Source: Pontibacter cellulosilyticus
GTDB taxonomy: Bacteria > Bacteroidota > Bacteroidia > Cytophagales > Hymenobacteraceae
DNA length: 64,000 bases
Direction of reading: 5' to 3'
NCBI RefSeq assembly: GCF_014306105.1
Contig: NZ_JACRVF010000002.1
Coordinates: 661,052-725,051 of the forward strand
Shown here: in pieces, positions 53,052 through 62,539 of the stretch
How positions within the stretch are numbered: the stretch's first letter is position 1
Layout of the letters: each line of letters begins with the position of its first letter
Position numbers and translations under genes: made by a program
The notes under the pieces: model-generated
What the model saw: only the letters and a program-made list of their open reading frames with translations
Database searches by the model: none
What the model was told of the DNA's origin: nothing

Positions 53052-53202
53052 ACAAAAAAGTAAACTCGCCTATACTTTGCAATCGCAACTTATTGTTATA
53101 GTGCCAATCATTATTTGATAGGTAAATATTGCGAAAAGCAGGAGCGTATCCTATTCGGCTATTGATACTGCTGCTACCCGGCAGCTTTACCGGGTTTATA
53201 CT

Positions 53203-54432
53203 TTAGTGCGCGACTTCTTTCGGGTAACACACGTAGTATTTTTCTACCTTATTGCTCAAGGCTCTGATATTGGGTAGGTCTGAGGCCTCTGCAACATCTA
53301 TCACATACCCTGATTTAGTAAGCATGTCAATTGTCTGCCCTTCCACATCATAGGCGTTATTGCCTATTTTGCCGGCAATCATCAGGTATTTTACATCCTC
53401 GTCAGCAATTTTAAAGTGCGTTTGCACAAGTTCGCTTATACCCAGCTGTAGTTCCTGGTCGATAGGCTTATTCGCAATAACCACCTTAAACAATTTACGG
53501 CTAAGTATGCTGTTAGCCAGATATGACAGGATTTTGTCTGAGTGAGAGGCCCACATTTTAATTCCTCCCCATATATCGTGATCATCCAGGCTTACGAAAC
53601 GCTCCAGAATACTGCTGTCCTGCTGGAAGTCCTGCATGGTAAGGTCAGTTGTCAGGAAAAACTTAAGGCAGGGGCTGCAAGGCACTTCTACGTCTTGCTG
53701 AACTAACTCTCTTGCACGCTGAACAACGCGAAGCACCATGTTCTCGGCACTGATAACTGTTTTGTGCAAGTATACTTGCCAGTACATCAGGCGGCGGCTA
53801 ACCAGAAAGTTTTCTATACTATAAACCCCTTTTTCTTCTACAACAAGTTTGTCATTGGCCACGTCCAGCATTTTTATGATGCGGTCTGCACCGATCTTGC
53901 CTTCGTAAACACCTGTGTAAAAGCTGTCGCGGTTCAGGTAGTCTAATCTGTCAACATCCAGTTGGCTCGACACCAACTGGTGAAAAAACTTACGGTGGTA
54001 TTTATCTGTAAAAATGTCTATTGCCAGGCTCAGTTTGCCACCAAACTGCTCGTTAAGCAGGTGCATAATGTGCAGCGACAGGTGCTCGTGGTGCACATTC
54101 TTAAATATAGCCGTCTCCAGGGCATGCGAGAAGGGGCCATGGCCTATGTCGTGCAGCAGTATAGCAATAAGCGATGCCTCGAATTCTTTATCAGAAATTT
54201 CGTTATTTTTACTTCTTAAAGTGTTTAAGGCAGTATTCATCAGGTGCATGGCACCTAAAGCATGGTGAAAACGCGTATGCAGGGCACCCGGGTAAACCAT
54301 TTCGGTAAGTCCCAGTTGCTTTATCCGGCGCAAGCGCTGAAAGTATGGATGATCGATTATGTCGAAAATAAGATCAGTTGGAACGGTGATAAAGCCGTAA
54401 ACAGGATCATTGAATATTTTCTTCTTATTCAC
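53203..54432 (-). CDS. HD-domain phosphohydrolase
   Basis: A 409-residue cytosolic protein with a complete HD metal site: RFHHALG (first His), AILLHDIGHGPFSHALE (His-Asp pair), and QLDVDRLDYLNRDSFYTG (distal Asp). It is related to dNTP triphosphohydrolases and SAMHD1-like enzymes of the DVYGFIT..D.IDHPYFQRLRRIKQLG type, so nucleotide substrates are likely but unproven. It heads the reverse-strand lipid A block 207 bases before lpxD. The link to that pathway is by position only. Confidence 0.85.
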   Translation of the reverse strand: MNKKKIFNDPVYGFITVPTDLIFDIIDHPYFQRLRRIKQLGLTEMVYPGALHTRFHHALGAMHLMNTALNTLRSKNNEISDKEFEASLIAILLHDIGHGPFSHALETAIFKNVHHEHLSLHIMHLLNEQFGGKLSLAIDIFTDKYHRKFFHQLVSSQLDVDRLDYLNRDSFYTGVYEGKIGADRIIKMLDVANDKLVVEEKGVYSIENFLVSRRLMYWQVYLHKTVISAENMVLRVVQRARELVQQDVEVPCSPCLKFFLTTDLTMQDFQQDSSILERFVSLDDHDIWGGIKMWASHSDKILSYLANSILSRKLFKVVIANKPIDQELQLGISELVQTHFKIADEDVKYLMIAGKIGNNAYDVEGQTIDMLTKSGYVIDVAEASDLPNIRALSNKVEKYYVCYPKEVAH

Positions 54433-54644
54433 AGAACGGAGTTTTAGTAAATGATTGTTAGTGAGTTAGATGTGTTTTAATATTCTGTAAATAACAGATG
54501 TACATTTAAAAGTAACTTAAGTTATACTATAGAGTAAATCTATTCGTGTATACAGATACAGTAAGACATTCTAACTAATTAGAGCTCTACATGTTTAGAG
54601 ACCAGTAACACAGCAGTTAAGCCATTTATACTTAAGATAAAACT
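54433..54644. other. 212-bp divergent gap before porX
   Basis: It contains a perfect 12-bp palindrome TAACTTAAGTTA at 54513-54524 that could be an operator. A looser ctcta...tagag inverted repeat lies near 54585-54600, and a TATACTT motif 10 bases before the porX start. No TAnnTTTG box was found. Confidence 0.4.
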
Positions 54645-56207
54645 ATGCAAAGATATAACATTTTATGGGCCGATGATGAGATCGACCTGCTCAAGCCACA
54701 CATTCTTTTCCTTGAAGACAAAGGCTATGATATTACCCCGGTAAACAGCGGAGCCGACGCTATAGAAGAGTTTCGGGAGAAGAGCTTCGATATCGTGTTT
54801 CTGGATGAAAATATGCCTGGTATCAGCGGGCTGGAAACACTTAATGAATTGAAAATTATCCGCCCTTCCGTGCCGGTGATCATGATTACCAAGAGCGAAG
54901 AAGAGCATATCATGGAAGAAGCCATCGGTTCCAAAATAACGGATTACCTGATCAAGCCGCTCAACCCAAATCAAATACTGCTTTCGGTAAAAAAAGTGCT
55001 GGACAACAAGCGTCTGGTATCTGAAAAGACCAATATGAGCTACCAACGCGACTTCAGGCAACTGGGTATGGCTTTTGGTGAGCGCCTTAGCCCGGGAGAA
55101 TGGGCTGATATTTACAAGAAACTGGTGTTCTGGGAGCTGGAAATAGACGAGACAGAGAACAAAAGTATGGCCGACGTGATTAACATGCAGAAGGATGAAG
55201 CCAACTCTAACTTTGCACGTTTTATCATGGACAACTACGAAGACTGGATAAACGGTGACAGCGATGATGCACCGCTTATGTCGCACCAGTTGTTTAAGGA
55301 ACGCGTGTTCCCGATGATGAAAGAAAGTAACCGGCCGGTATTCTTTGTTCTGATCGATAACCTGCGCTACGACCAGTGGAAGATACTGGAGCCGTTGATT
55401 TCGGAATACTTTACAGTAGACTCTGAAGAGATGTTCTACTCTATACTTCCTACTACCACTGCCTATGCCCGTAATGCCATCTTCTCGGGTATGCTGCCAA
55501 CGGATATTGCGAAAAAGTACCCGAACATGTGGGTTAGCGACGATGAGGAAGAGGGTAAAAACCTGCATGAGGCCGATTTCTTGGATATCCAGTTTCAACA
55601 GAACAAAGTGACGGACAAGCACAGCTATCATAAAATAACCAATGTGCAGGCAGGCCGCGACCTGCTGAACAAGTTCAGTAACCTGGATAGCAACAAGCTG
55701 AACGTGATCGTGTACAACTTCGTGGATATGCTCTCACATGCCCGCACCGACAGTAACATGGTACGCGAACTGGCCCCAGATGAATCTGCTTACCGTTCCA
55801 TTACCCGTTCCTGGTTCCTTCACTCGCCGCTGTACGATACTTTGAAGATGATTGCAGATAAAAAAGGTAAGTTGATTATTACGACTGACCATGGCACCAT
55901 TCGCGTAAAACGGCCATTTAAGATCATCGGGGATCGTAATACAAATACTAACTTAAGGTATAAGCACGGTAAAAACCTGGGCTACACCGATAAAGATGTG
56001 TTTACTGTGCGAAAGCCAGAGAGATTTTTCTTGCCAAAAGCCAATGTTTCTACTACGTTTGTATTCGCAATAGAGGACTACTTCTTTGCCTACCCCAACA
56101 ACTATAACTACTATGTTAATTATTACAAAGACACATTCCAGCATGGGGGGGTATCGTTGGAGGAGTGCATCATACCGTATGTAACACTTTCACCTAAAAA
56201 TGTATAA
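54645..56207 (+). CDS. porX: PorX-type response regulator with PglZ-like domain
   Basis: PorX is the response regulator that controls type IX secretion system genes together with the sensor PorY and an ECF sigma factor. It has an N-terminal receiver domain (ADDEIDLL acidic pocket, phospho-acceptor Asp54 in IVFLDENMPGISG, Lys in YLIKPL), a helical middle (about 130-205), and a C-terminal alkaline-phosphatase-superfamily (PglZ) domain (VFFVLIDNLRYDQW metal site, FSGMLPTDIAKKYP, ITTDHGTIRVKRPF). The PglZ part of PorX is reported to be a zinc phosphodiesterase acting on oligonucleotides. It overlaps tsaE by 8 bases. No DNA-binding domain is present, as is known for PorX. Confidence 0.95.
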   Translation: MQRYNILWADDEIDLLKPHILFLEDKGYDITPVNSGADAIEEFREKSFDIVFLDENMPGISGLETLNELKIIRPSVPVIMITKSEEEHIMEEAIGSKITDYLIKPLNPNQILLSVKKVLDNKRLVSEKTNMSYQRDFRQLGMAFGERLSPGEWADIYKKLVFWELEIDETENKSMADVINMQKDEANSNFARFIMDNYEDWINGDSDDAPLMSHQLFKERVFPMMKESNRPVFFVLIDNLRYDQWKILEPLISEYFTVDSEEMFYSILPTTTAYARNAIFSGMLPTDIAKKYPNMWVSDDEEEGKNLHEADFLDIQFQQNKVTDKHSYHKITNVQAGRDLLNKFSNLDSNKLNVIVYNFVDMLSHARTDSNMVRELAPDESAYRSITRSWFLHSPLYDTLKMIADKKGKLIITTDHGTIRVKRPFKIIGDRNTNTNLRYKHGKNLGYTDKDVFTVRKPERFFLPKANVSTTFVFAIEDYFFAYPNNYNYYVNYYKDTFQHGGVSLEECIIPYVTLSPKNV

Positions 56208-56646
56208 TACAGGAGTAGAAAGAACACAAATAACGATGTCGTCGTTGGCTGATTTGCCGGCGGCGGCTTCTGTGCTTATAGAGGAGGCTAAAAACGAGCC
56301 AATTATACTTTTTGAAGGGCCAATGGGAGCCGGAAAAACAACTTTGATCAAAGAAGTGTGCCGGCAGCTAGGTGTAAAAGACAACGTTAGCAGCCCTACC
56401 TTTTCTCTTGTAAACGAGTACGCAGGTGCCGACGGGAAACTAATTTACCATTTTGACTTTTATAGGTTAAATGAGGAGCGCGAGGCATTGGACATAGGTG
56501 CCCTGGAATATTTTGATTCTGGCAGGGTTTGCCTGATCGAGTGGCCGTCTATGATTCAGAATATATTGCCGGAGCACTACCTGCTTGTAACGTTGCAGCC
56601 TGATGCCGAGGGCCAGGTGCGTACCATGACCATAAACCAAGTATAG
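56200..56646 (+). CDS. tsaE: tRNA t6A synthesis ATPase TsaE
   Basis: TsaE is the small ATPase of the TsaBDE complex that makes N6-threonylcarbamoyl-adenosine at tRNA position 37. The 148-residue protein has Walker A LFEGPMGAGKTTL, the KDNVSSPTFSLVNEY switch and HFDFYRL, GALEYFDSGRVCLIEWP, all family signatures. ATG 56200 overlaps porX by 8 bases. A later ATG at 56236 (MSSLADLP) is also possible. ald begins 2 bases after the stop. Confidence 0.94.
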   Translation: MYNTGVERTQITMSSLADLPAAASVLIEEAKNEPIILFEGPMGAGKTTLIKEVCRQLGVKDNVSSPTFSLVNEYAGADGKLIYHFDFYRLNEEREALDIGALEYFDSGRVCLIEWPSMIQNILPEHYLLVTLQPDAEGQVRTMTINQV

Positions 56647-56647
56647 C

Positions 56648-57874
56648 ATGACGCAAAAGATTTCCGTAGACCTGGGAAAGCTTGCCACAAGTCCCGCTCT
56701 TTATCCGAAAGAGTCGATGATGGCTGTAGAAGAACGTCGCAGAAGCCTTTTTATCGGTATTCCCAAAGAGTCATCTTTCCAAGAGAATCGTATTGGTCTA
56801 ACGCCTGATGCTGTAAAGCAGCTAACAGACTATGGGCATCGCATCTGGATAGAAGCTGGTGCAGGCAGTCCTTCTAAATACTCTGATAATGAGTACTCTG
56901 AGGCCGGTGCTAAAATTGTGTATGGCACAGAAGAAGTGTATGAAGCAGATATCATCCTAAAAATCGCGCCACCTACATATGATGAAATTGAATACCTGCG
57001 TGCAGGACAAACCTTAATTTCTGCCCTTCATTTCGGTAATCTTACTTCTGATTTCATTAACGCACTGCTCCGTAAGAAGATAAATGCTATCTCGTTCGAG
57101 CTGCTTCGCGATAAGTCGGAGTCTAAGCCGGTGGTAAGGGCTATGAGCGAGATTGCCGGTAGCACCGTTATGCTGATTGCTGCGGAGTACTTGAGTAGCA
57201 GCAACGAAGGCAAAGGCGTTATACTTGGCGGTATTACAGGCGTTCCTCCGAGTAAAGTAGTTATACTTGGCGCTGGCACCGTTGCCGAATATGCAGCCAG
57301 GGCAGCTATGGGTCTGGGAGCCGAAGTTAAAGTATTCGACAATCATATCTATAAACTGCGCAGGCTTAAGCATAATGTCGGCTCTCCTTTGTTTACGTCT
57401 ACGTTAGATAAGGCTGTTCTGTATCCTGAAATCAGGCAGGCTGATGTTGTAATAGGTGCCCTTGTAGCCGATGAAGGCTACATGCCTTGCACAGTTGAGG
57501 AGAATGTGGTGGCACACATGAATCCGGGCTCAATCATCATTGACGTTTGCATTGATCAGGGCGGTTGCTTCGAAACATCAGAGATGACCTCTCATACACG
57601 TCCCGTGTTCCGGAAGTATGACATTATTCACTACTGCGTTCCGAATATTGCTTCCAGAGTGCCGCGTACAGCTACACAGGCACTGAGCAACATCTTTACA
57701 CCAATTTTCAATGAGTTCTCAAAATATGGCGGCATTAACGAAGTGCTGTTCATGAATGAGCATTACCGCAGCGGTGTGTATATTTACAAAGGCAGCCTAA
57801 CCAATGCGCAGGTGGCCAAAAAGTTTGGAATGCGCTACAAGGAGCTAGGGTTGATGATCGCAGTACGTAACTAG
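56648..57874 (+). CDS. ald: alanine dehydrogenase
   Basis: Ald converts L-alanine to pyruvate and ammonia with NAD+. The 408-residue protein is about 35 residues longer at the N-terminus than the 370-residue Bacillus type, as in other Bacteroidota. GIPKESSFQENRIGLTPDAV (substrate Arg), the LISALHFGNL segment, KVVILGAGTVAEYAARAAMGLGAEVKVFD (NAD-binding Rossmann) and HYCVPNIASRVPRTATQAL are visible. It is in one unit with porX and tsaE, a grouping also seen in other Bacteroidota. Confidence 0.93.
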   Translation: MTQKISVDLGKLATSPALYPKESMMAVEERRRSLFIGIPKESSFQENRIGLTPDAVKQLTDYGHRIWIEAGAGSPSKYSDNEYSEAGAKIVYGTEEVYEADIILKIAPPTYDEIEYLRAGQTLISALHFGNLTSDFINALLRKKINAISFELLRDKSESKPVVRAMSEIAGSTVMLIAAEYLSSSNEGKGVILGGITGVPPSKVVILGAGTVAEYAARAAMGLGAEVKVFDNHIYKLRRLKHNVGSPLFTSTLDKAVLYPEIRQADVVIGALVADEGYMPCTVEENVVAHMNPGSIIIDVCIDQGGCFETSEMTSHTRPVFRKYDIIHYCVPNIASRVPRTATQALSNIFTPIFNEFSKYGGINEVLFMNEHYRSGVYIYKGSLTNAQVAKKFGMRYKELGLMIAVRN

Positions 57875-57924
57875 ATTGATCAAAAGAATTTAATTATTTT
57901 AAATATTGCCCTAGGGCTATAAAG

Positions 57925-57957
57925 TAAAAAGAGGCGCAAAATTCTGCGCCTCTTTTT
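57925..57957. terminator. bidirectional terminator after ald
   Basis: aaaaagaggcgca / tgcgcctcttttt is a perfect 13-bp stem with A and T tracts on both sides, between ald and the convergent flavin-reductase gene. Confidence 0.9.
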
Positions 57958-58004
57958 ACTTTATAGTACCGCAGCCATCAAGCGATTATACACTGAGTTC
58001 TAGT

Positions 58005-58910
58005 TTATACTTTCCCACTCAACAGCAACACCTTCCAAGCCTCTGTTACTTGGTTGCTCTCCAGTAGTTTCTTGCCCAATACCTCTAGTTCATACTTTAG
58101 CTTAGCATGGTCGTCCTGATATTTGCTATAAGTATAGCTAACAATAGGGTCTGATTTAAAATGCTCTACTTCTTTGCTGGTAGGAATGGTTTCAGAGTTG
58201 CCAAGCCTTGCTAGGTTATTGCCAGTAAGTATAACGCTCTCTCTAATAAAAGCAGGGAGTTTGTCTACACCTATGCCTTTATTGCGGATTGGTTTTGGTA
58301 GTTCGAAAATGCAGTCGCCGTTGGCTCTGAGGTAATAGTCGCCTCCCATTCGGGCAACAGCATCAAGTTTAAAGGGATCGATCTTGCCGACTTCATCCAG
58401 TATACTTTCATTGATATGCATTAGCAGCACTTCGCAGACTACCAGGTTGCCTGCTCCGCCTTCCGGTCCTAAACTGATGATGTCGTTTACCTTGCATTCG
58501 AACGCCACTGGAGCCTCCTTTACACGCGGCGCCTTAATTAATAGAGAAGCCTCAGGAGTTAGCCCAGATTTTACGAATTCGTTAATGCCCCTGTCGTACT
58601 CAGTGCTTGCCAGCGACATCTGCTCCACAATATCATAGTTGGTAATGTTAATCACTACTTCTCTTGTCAGTTCCGCATTTTCCAAGGTGTGCTTGCTGGT
58701 GTTGTCGCGTACTCTGCGGGCCGGGGAAAATACTAGTATAGGAGGCCTTGCGCTGAATACATTAAAGAAACTGAACGGGCTAAGGTTTACATTTCCCTCC
58801 AGGTCGATGGTGCTGGCAAAAGCGATAGGCCGCGGCGCAATGGCTCCTAAAAGTAGGGCATGTACCTCTGCCGTTTTAGTTTCGCGTGGATCTATGGTTC
58901 TAATTGACAT
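58005..58910 (-). CDS. flavin reductase-family FMN-binding protein
   Basis: A 301-residue protein. Residues 10 to about 185 form the split-barrel flavin reductase domain (HALLLGAIAPRPIAFASTID, VNLSPFSFFNVFSARPPILVFSPARR, TREVVINITNYDIVEQM, EAPVAFECKVNDII). The C-terminal 110 residues are an extension of unknown role rich in charged residues. Members use NAD(P)H to reduce FMN or act as FMN-dependent oxidoreductases. The partner monooxygenase is not nearby. It is convergent with ald and monocistronic. Confidence 0.83.
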   Translation of the reverse strand: MSIRTIDPRETKTAEVHALLLGAIAPRPIAFASTIDLEGNVNLSPFSFFNVFSARPPILVFSPARRVRDNTSKHTLENAELTREVVINITNYDIVEQMSLASTEYDRGINEFVKSGLTPEASLLIKAPRVKEAPVAFECKVNDIISLGPEGGAGNLVVCEVLLMHINESILDEVGKIDPFKLDAVARMGGDYYLRANGDCIFELPKPIRNKGIGVDKLPAFIRESVILTGNNLARLGNSETIPTSKEVEHFKSDPIVSYTYSKYQDDHAKLKYELEVLGKKLLESNQVTEAWKVLLLSGKV

Positions 58911-59351
58911 TGCTAAAATGTGTGGTTGCTGTATAGAACAGGTTTTACGGCAAGTTACTTTTAATTCTTAACATAAATAATAAACATGCTTCTCATAGCT
59001 GATGGTTTGAAAAGGCAGATAGATCAAGTAAAGCAATGTTTAAACCTTAAGTAGTAGATTGTCACAGACCACTACCTGGTTTAAAGGCTTTGACAAAGGA
59101 AAGGGGGATAAAAGAAACATAGAAACAATTATAAGAAAATTGATATTTTATAAATACTTAAATCTGTGTTTTAAAGGAATTATTTCGCGTCAGCTGTAGT
59201 TGTGCACAGAATAATAACCAAAAGATAAAGCCACATTATCACACTTTTTCATAATTTTGCGAATCTGTAGTGTCGGTTATGCTATAGATTTTGCTTTCAA
59301 GGTTAAGTATAAATTGTAAAATGGGAGCTGCTTAAAATTGATATACCGGAA
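58911..59351. other. 441-bp gap before the polysaccharide locus
   Basis: AT-rich, no ORF with family features. It contains the promoter box at 59253 and an AAGTATAA motif at about 59305. A JUMPstart-type element was not seen. It is the likely regulatory region for the capsule/exopolysaccharide operon. Confidence 0.5.
59253..59260 (+). promoter_or_regulatory. -7 box (TAATTTTG) for the polysaccharide operon
   Basis: TAATTTTG fits TAnnTTTG. It implies a leader of about 85 bases before the first gene of the locus. Confidence 0.45.
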
Positions 59352-60131
59352 ATGAAATATAGATTAGTTGCATTTATAGTAAGTCTGCTCTTTTTTGCCT
59401 CCTGCAGTGCTCCGCGGAATCTCGCCTATTTTGATAATTTACGTGAAGAGACTGTCGTTACTGAGAAGATAGCCAATGAAGCAGAGGCTAAAATACAGCC
59501 CGGTGACCTGCTAAGTATAAATGTTACCAGTCTGAGCCCTGAATCGAATATACTTTTCAACAAAGGTGCATTGCCTACTGCGAGTAATGCCAATGTAAAC
59601 GGAGTAACATATGTTCAGGAAACAGAAGGTTACCTGGTAGACAAGTCTGGTTTTGTGGTGCTGCCTATTCTTGGTAAAGTAAAGCTGGAAAACTTTACAC
59701 GAGAGGAAGCAGAAACACAGCTAACTGCAAGCCTGCAGAAATACCTGAAAGAACCAGTAGTTAACGTGCGCTTCAGGAATTTTAAAGTGACAGTGATAGG
59801 AGAAGTAAACAGGCCGTCTACTTTCCAAGTGGCAGACGGTAACGTGAATATACTTGAAGCATTAGGTATGGCAGGCGACATGACCGCCTTTGGCAAGAGA
59901 GAAAATGTGCTGGTGATACGTGAGACAAAAGACGAAAGAAGTATGGTAAGGCTGAACCTGAACGATAAGAATATTCTGAAGTCTCCTTTCTTTAATCTTC
60001 AGCAGAACGATATCGTGTACGTGGAGCCTGATAAAGCTAAGGAAGTTCAAGCGAGTGCAAATCCTCGAAACATTTCCATTATAGTTGGTGCGATGTCTGT
60101 TTTAACTATAATACTTTCAAGATTACTGTAA
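59352..60131 (+). CDS. Wza-like polysaccharide export lipoprotein
   Basis: An outer-membrane exporter of capsule or exopolysaccharide. The 259-residue protein has a lipoprotein signal (LLFFASC, Cys18), the Poly_export domain (KIQPGDLLSINVTSLSPES, EGYLVDKSGFVVLPILGKVKL), an SLBB domain (KVTVIGEVNRPSTFQVADGNVNILEALGMAG), and a C-terminal hydrophobic helix (SIIVGAMSVLTIILSRLL). This single-SLBB, C-terminally anchored form is shorter than E. coli Wza (379) and is usual in Bacteroidota. The tyrosine autokinase follows after 12 bases. Confidence 0.92.
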   Translation: MKYRLVAFIVSLLFFASCSAPRNLAYFDNLREETVVTEKIANEAEAKIQPGDLLSINVTSLSPESNILFNKGALPTASNANVNGVTYVQETEGYLVDKSGFVVLPILGKVKLENFTREEAETQLTASLQKYLKEPVVNVRFRNFKVTVIGEVNRPSTFQVADGNVNILEALGMAGDMTAFGKRENVLVIRETKDERSMVRLNLNDKNILKSPFFNLQQNDIVYVEPDKAKEVQASANPRNISIIVGAMSVLTIILSRLL

Positions 60132-60143
60132 GTCCTTAAGAGC

Positions 60144-62495
60144 ATGTCAGAGAAAGAGGTTTTTATGCTCGAGTCGGAGCAGATCGATATCAAAAGTATT
60201 GTTGCTAAGTACTTGCGATATTGGTATTTGTTTGCTATTGGCGTGGTGCTAAGTATGGTTATAGCATTTTTATACTTGCGTTATACTACTCCAGAATACA
60301 GCATCAGCAGCACGCTTTTAATTAAAGACGATAAGAAAGGGCCGGACCTGCTTGGCAGCAATGTTGCTTTCAGTGATCTAGAGATTTTCCAATCAAGTAA
60401 GAGCTTAGACAACCAGATACAGATACTGAAGTCGAAAAGCTTGATGCAGCGTGTGCTGACGGATCTTTCGATGTTCACAAGTTTTTATGTGGAGGGACGT
60501 GTTAAAACAACAGAAGTGTTTGGCCGTTCACAGCCATTCAGAATTATTGTAAGCGAACTTGATTCCTCAGCATTCAACAAAACGATCTTTGTAAACTTAA
60601 AAGACAATAATAGCTTTGAAATCGAAGATGGAGAAACCAAAGCTGTTAATAAGTTCGGACAGCAGATCAAGACCTCTTATGCCACTTTCACACTTGTGGC
60701 TGCCCCGGCCCTAGCAAGTAAGAGTGGAGATCAGGTGGCCGTTAAATTCCACGATATCCGTAAGCTGTCAAATTACTACAACCAACAGTTAACGGTTACA
60801 CCTGTTAACAAGGAGGCAAGTGTACTTACCATTAGCCTGACAGATGCCGTTCCCGAAAAAGGTGTGGCAATTGTAGACAGACTGATTGAAGTTTATAATA
60901 AAGAGGCCGTCGAAGATAAAAACCAAATCGCCGCTAATACCATTCAGTTTATTGACGAAAGGCTAAAGTACCTTACAGAGGAACTATCCACTGTTGAAAA
61001 AGATGTGGAGGCGTATAAGCGTCAGAATGAATTGACGGATGTAAGCTCTGAAGCCAAAATGTATCTCGAGCGTGCCAGCGAGTACAACAGTCAATTGTCT
61101 GAGCTAGAGATCCAGATCGATGTACTAAATTCAATTGAAACTTACCTGAAGAAACAGCAAAATCAGTTTGAGCTAGTGCCAAGTACCCTAAGTATACAGG
61201 ATGCCACATTGATAAACCTGATTGGAAAGTTTAATGAATTGCAGTTGGAGCGCCAGCGCCTTCTCCGAACGACACAGCCTGGTAACCCGATAGTAGTAAA
61301 CGTAAACGACCAGTTGGCGAATCTACGAACAAATATTCTGGAAAACCTAGGCAATATTAAAAGCAGTTTAGCGATCACTCGCAATAACCTGCGTGCTAAT
61401 TCTTCTCAGTTCGAATCCCGCATACAGAAGGTGCCTGGTATAGAACGTGAATTGCTGGAAATAAATAGACAACAAAGTATAAAAGAAGGGCTGTATTTGT
61501 ACTTGCTACAAAAACGCGAGGAATCTGCCCTTTCATTAGCTGCGACTGTTTCAAATTCTATGGTGATCGATTCTGCTACAGCTGGTGACCTGCCTGTAAA
61601 GCCTAAGAAACAGTTGATCTACCTCTTGGCTTTTTTAGTTGGGTTAGGTGTTCCGTTTGCCTTTATCTATATACGCGATATGTTGGACGATAAAGTGAAG
61701 GAAACAAAAGACATTGAAAGCGCCACTGCTACGCCTGTGTTAGGTGAAATTGCACATAACTACAGCGGTGAAACCATGGTAGTTACGAAAAAAAGCCGTG
61801 GCCCTGTAGCTGAATTGTTCCGACTCATAAGAGCTAACCTGCAATTCGCCGCAGCCGGCAAGGAGAATAAAGTTATTCTAGTTACCTCCAGCATGAGCGG
61901 CGAGGGTAAAACGTTCTTTAGTATTAATCTGGCAGCCAGCTTAGTGCTAACGGGTAAAAAGGTAGTAGTGATAGGTTTTGACCTTCGCAGACCAAGACTC
62001 TCGCAAAGTCTGGATATAGTTAACGATATTGGAGTTTCTAATTACCTGATATCAGATTACCTGCCGGTAGAGGATATCATAAAGCCTGTACCCGAATTAA
62101 ATGGACTGGATATTATTGGTTCAGGCCCGATACCTCCAAACCCGACAGAACTGATGCTGCTGCCTAAAGTAGATAAGCTGATCGAGGAGCTGAAAGGCCT
62201 TTATGATTACATTATTATCGATACGTCTCCGGTAGGCCAGGTAGCAGATGCTCTTGCTTTAGCGCCACACATCGACTCTAGTATTTACCTGGTGCGATAC
62301 AACTATACGCATAAAAACCAGCTCAGCATCATCGACGACATTTACAAGAACAAAAAGCTTGTGCACCCGATGATCGTTCTAAATGATGCCAGGAAGGAGA
62401 ATGGCTATGGGTATGGATACGGTTATGGCTATGGAGAAGATGTGAGTGAGGGAAAAAAGCCTAAGAAGGAAATAAAAGTTTCGGGCTTTTACTAA
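60144..62495 (+). CDS. Wzc-like exopolysaccharide tyrosine autokinase
   Basis: A 783-residue inner-membrane polysaccharide co-polymerase fused to a BY-kinase. It has a Wzz domain with helix 1 (YLRYWYLFAIGVVLSMVIAFLYL), a long periplasmic coiled-coil region (about 270-480), and helix 2 (QLIYLLAFLVGLGVPFAFIYI). The kinase has Walker A SSMSGEGKTFFSINLA (about residue 583), Walker A' VVVIGFDLRRPRLS and Walker B YDYIIIDTSP. The C-terminal tail has a cluster of five Gly-Tyr pairs that are the probable autophosphorylation sites. It controls chain length and export with the Wza-like partner. Confidence 0.94.
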   Translation: MSEKEVFMLESEQIDIKSIVAKYLRYWYLFAIGVVLSMVIAFLYLRYTTPEYSISSTLLIKDDKKGPDLLGSNVAFSDLEIFQSSKSLDNQIQILKSKSLMQRVLTDLSMFTSFYVEGRVKTTEVFGRSQPFRIIVSELDSSAFNKTIFVNLKDNNSFEIEDGETKAVNKFGQQIKTSYATFTLVAAPALASKSGDQVAVKFHDIRKLSNYYNQQLTVTPVNKEASVLTISLTDAVPEKGVAIVDRLIEVYNKEAVEDKNQIAANTIQFIDERLKYLTEELSTVEKDVEAYKRQNELTDVSSEAKMYLERASEYNSQLSELEIQIDVLNSIETYLKKQQNQFELVPSTLSIQDATLINLIGKFNELQLERQRLLRTTQPGNPIVVNVNDQLANLRTNILENLGNIKSSLAITRNNLRANSSQFESRIQKVPGIERELLEINRQQSIKEGLYLYLLQKREESALSLAATVSNSMVIDSATAGDLPVKPKKQLIYLLAFLVGLGVPFAFIYIRDMLDDKVKETKDIESATATPVLGEIAHNYSGETMVVTKKSRGPVAELFRLIRANLQFAAAGKENKVILVTSSMSGEGKTFFSINLAASLVLTGKKVVVIGFDLRRPRLSQSLDIVNDIGVSNYLISDYLPVEDIIKPVPELNGLDIIGSGPIPPNPTELMLLPKVDKLIEELKGLYDYIIIDTSPVGQVADALALAPHIDSSIYLVRYNYTHKNQLSIIDDIYKNKKLVHPMIVLNDARKENGYGYGYGYGYGEDVSEGKKPKKEIKVSGFY

Positions 62496-62539
62496 GGCAA
62501 AGAAAACAATCGATAAAGAATAACATCAGTTAGTTTTAG

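Noticed and set aside
54663..55631. 322-codon reverse ORF opposite porX
   Set aside because: It is long but has no motif, and it is the antisense of well-conserved PorX domains, which settles the coding strand.
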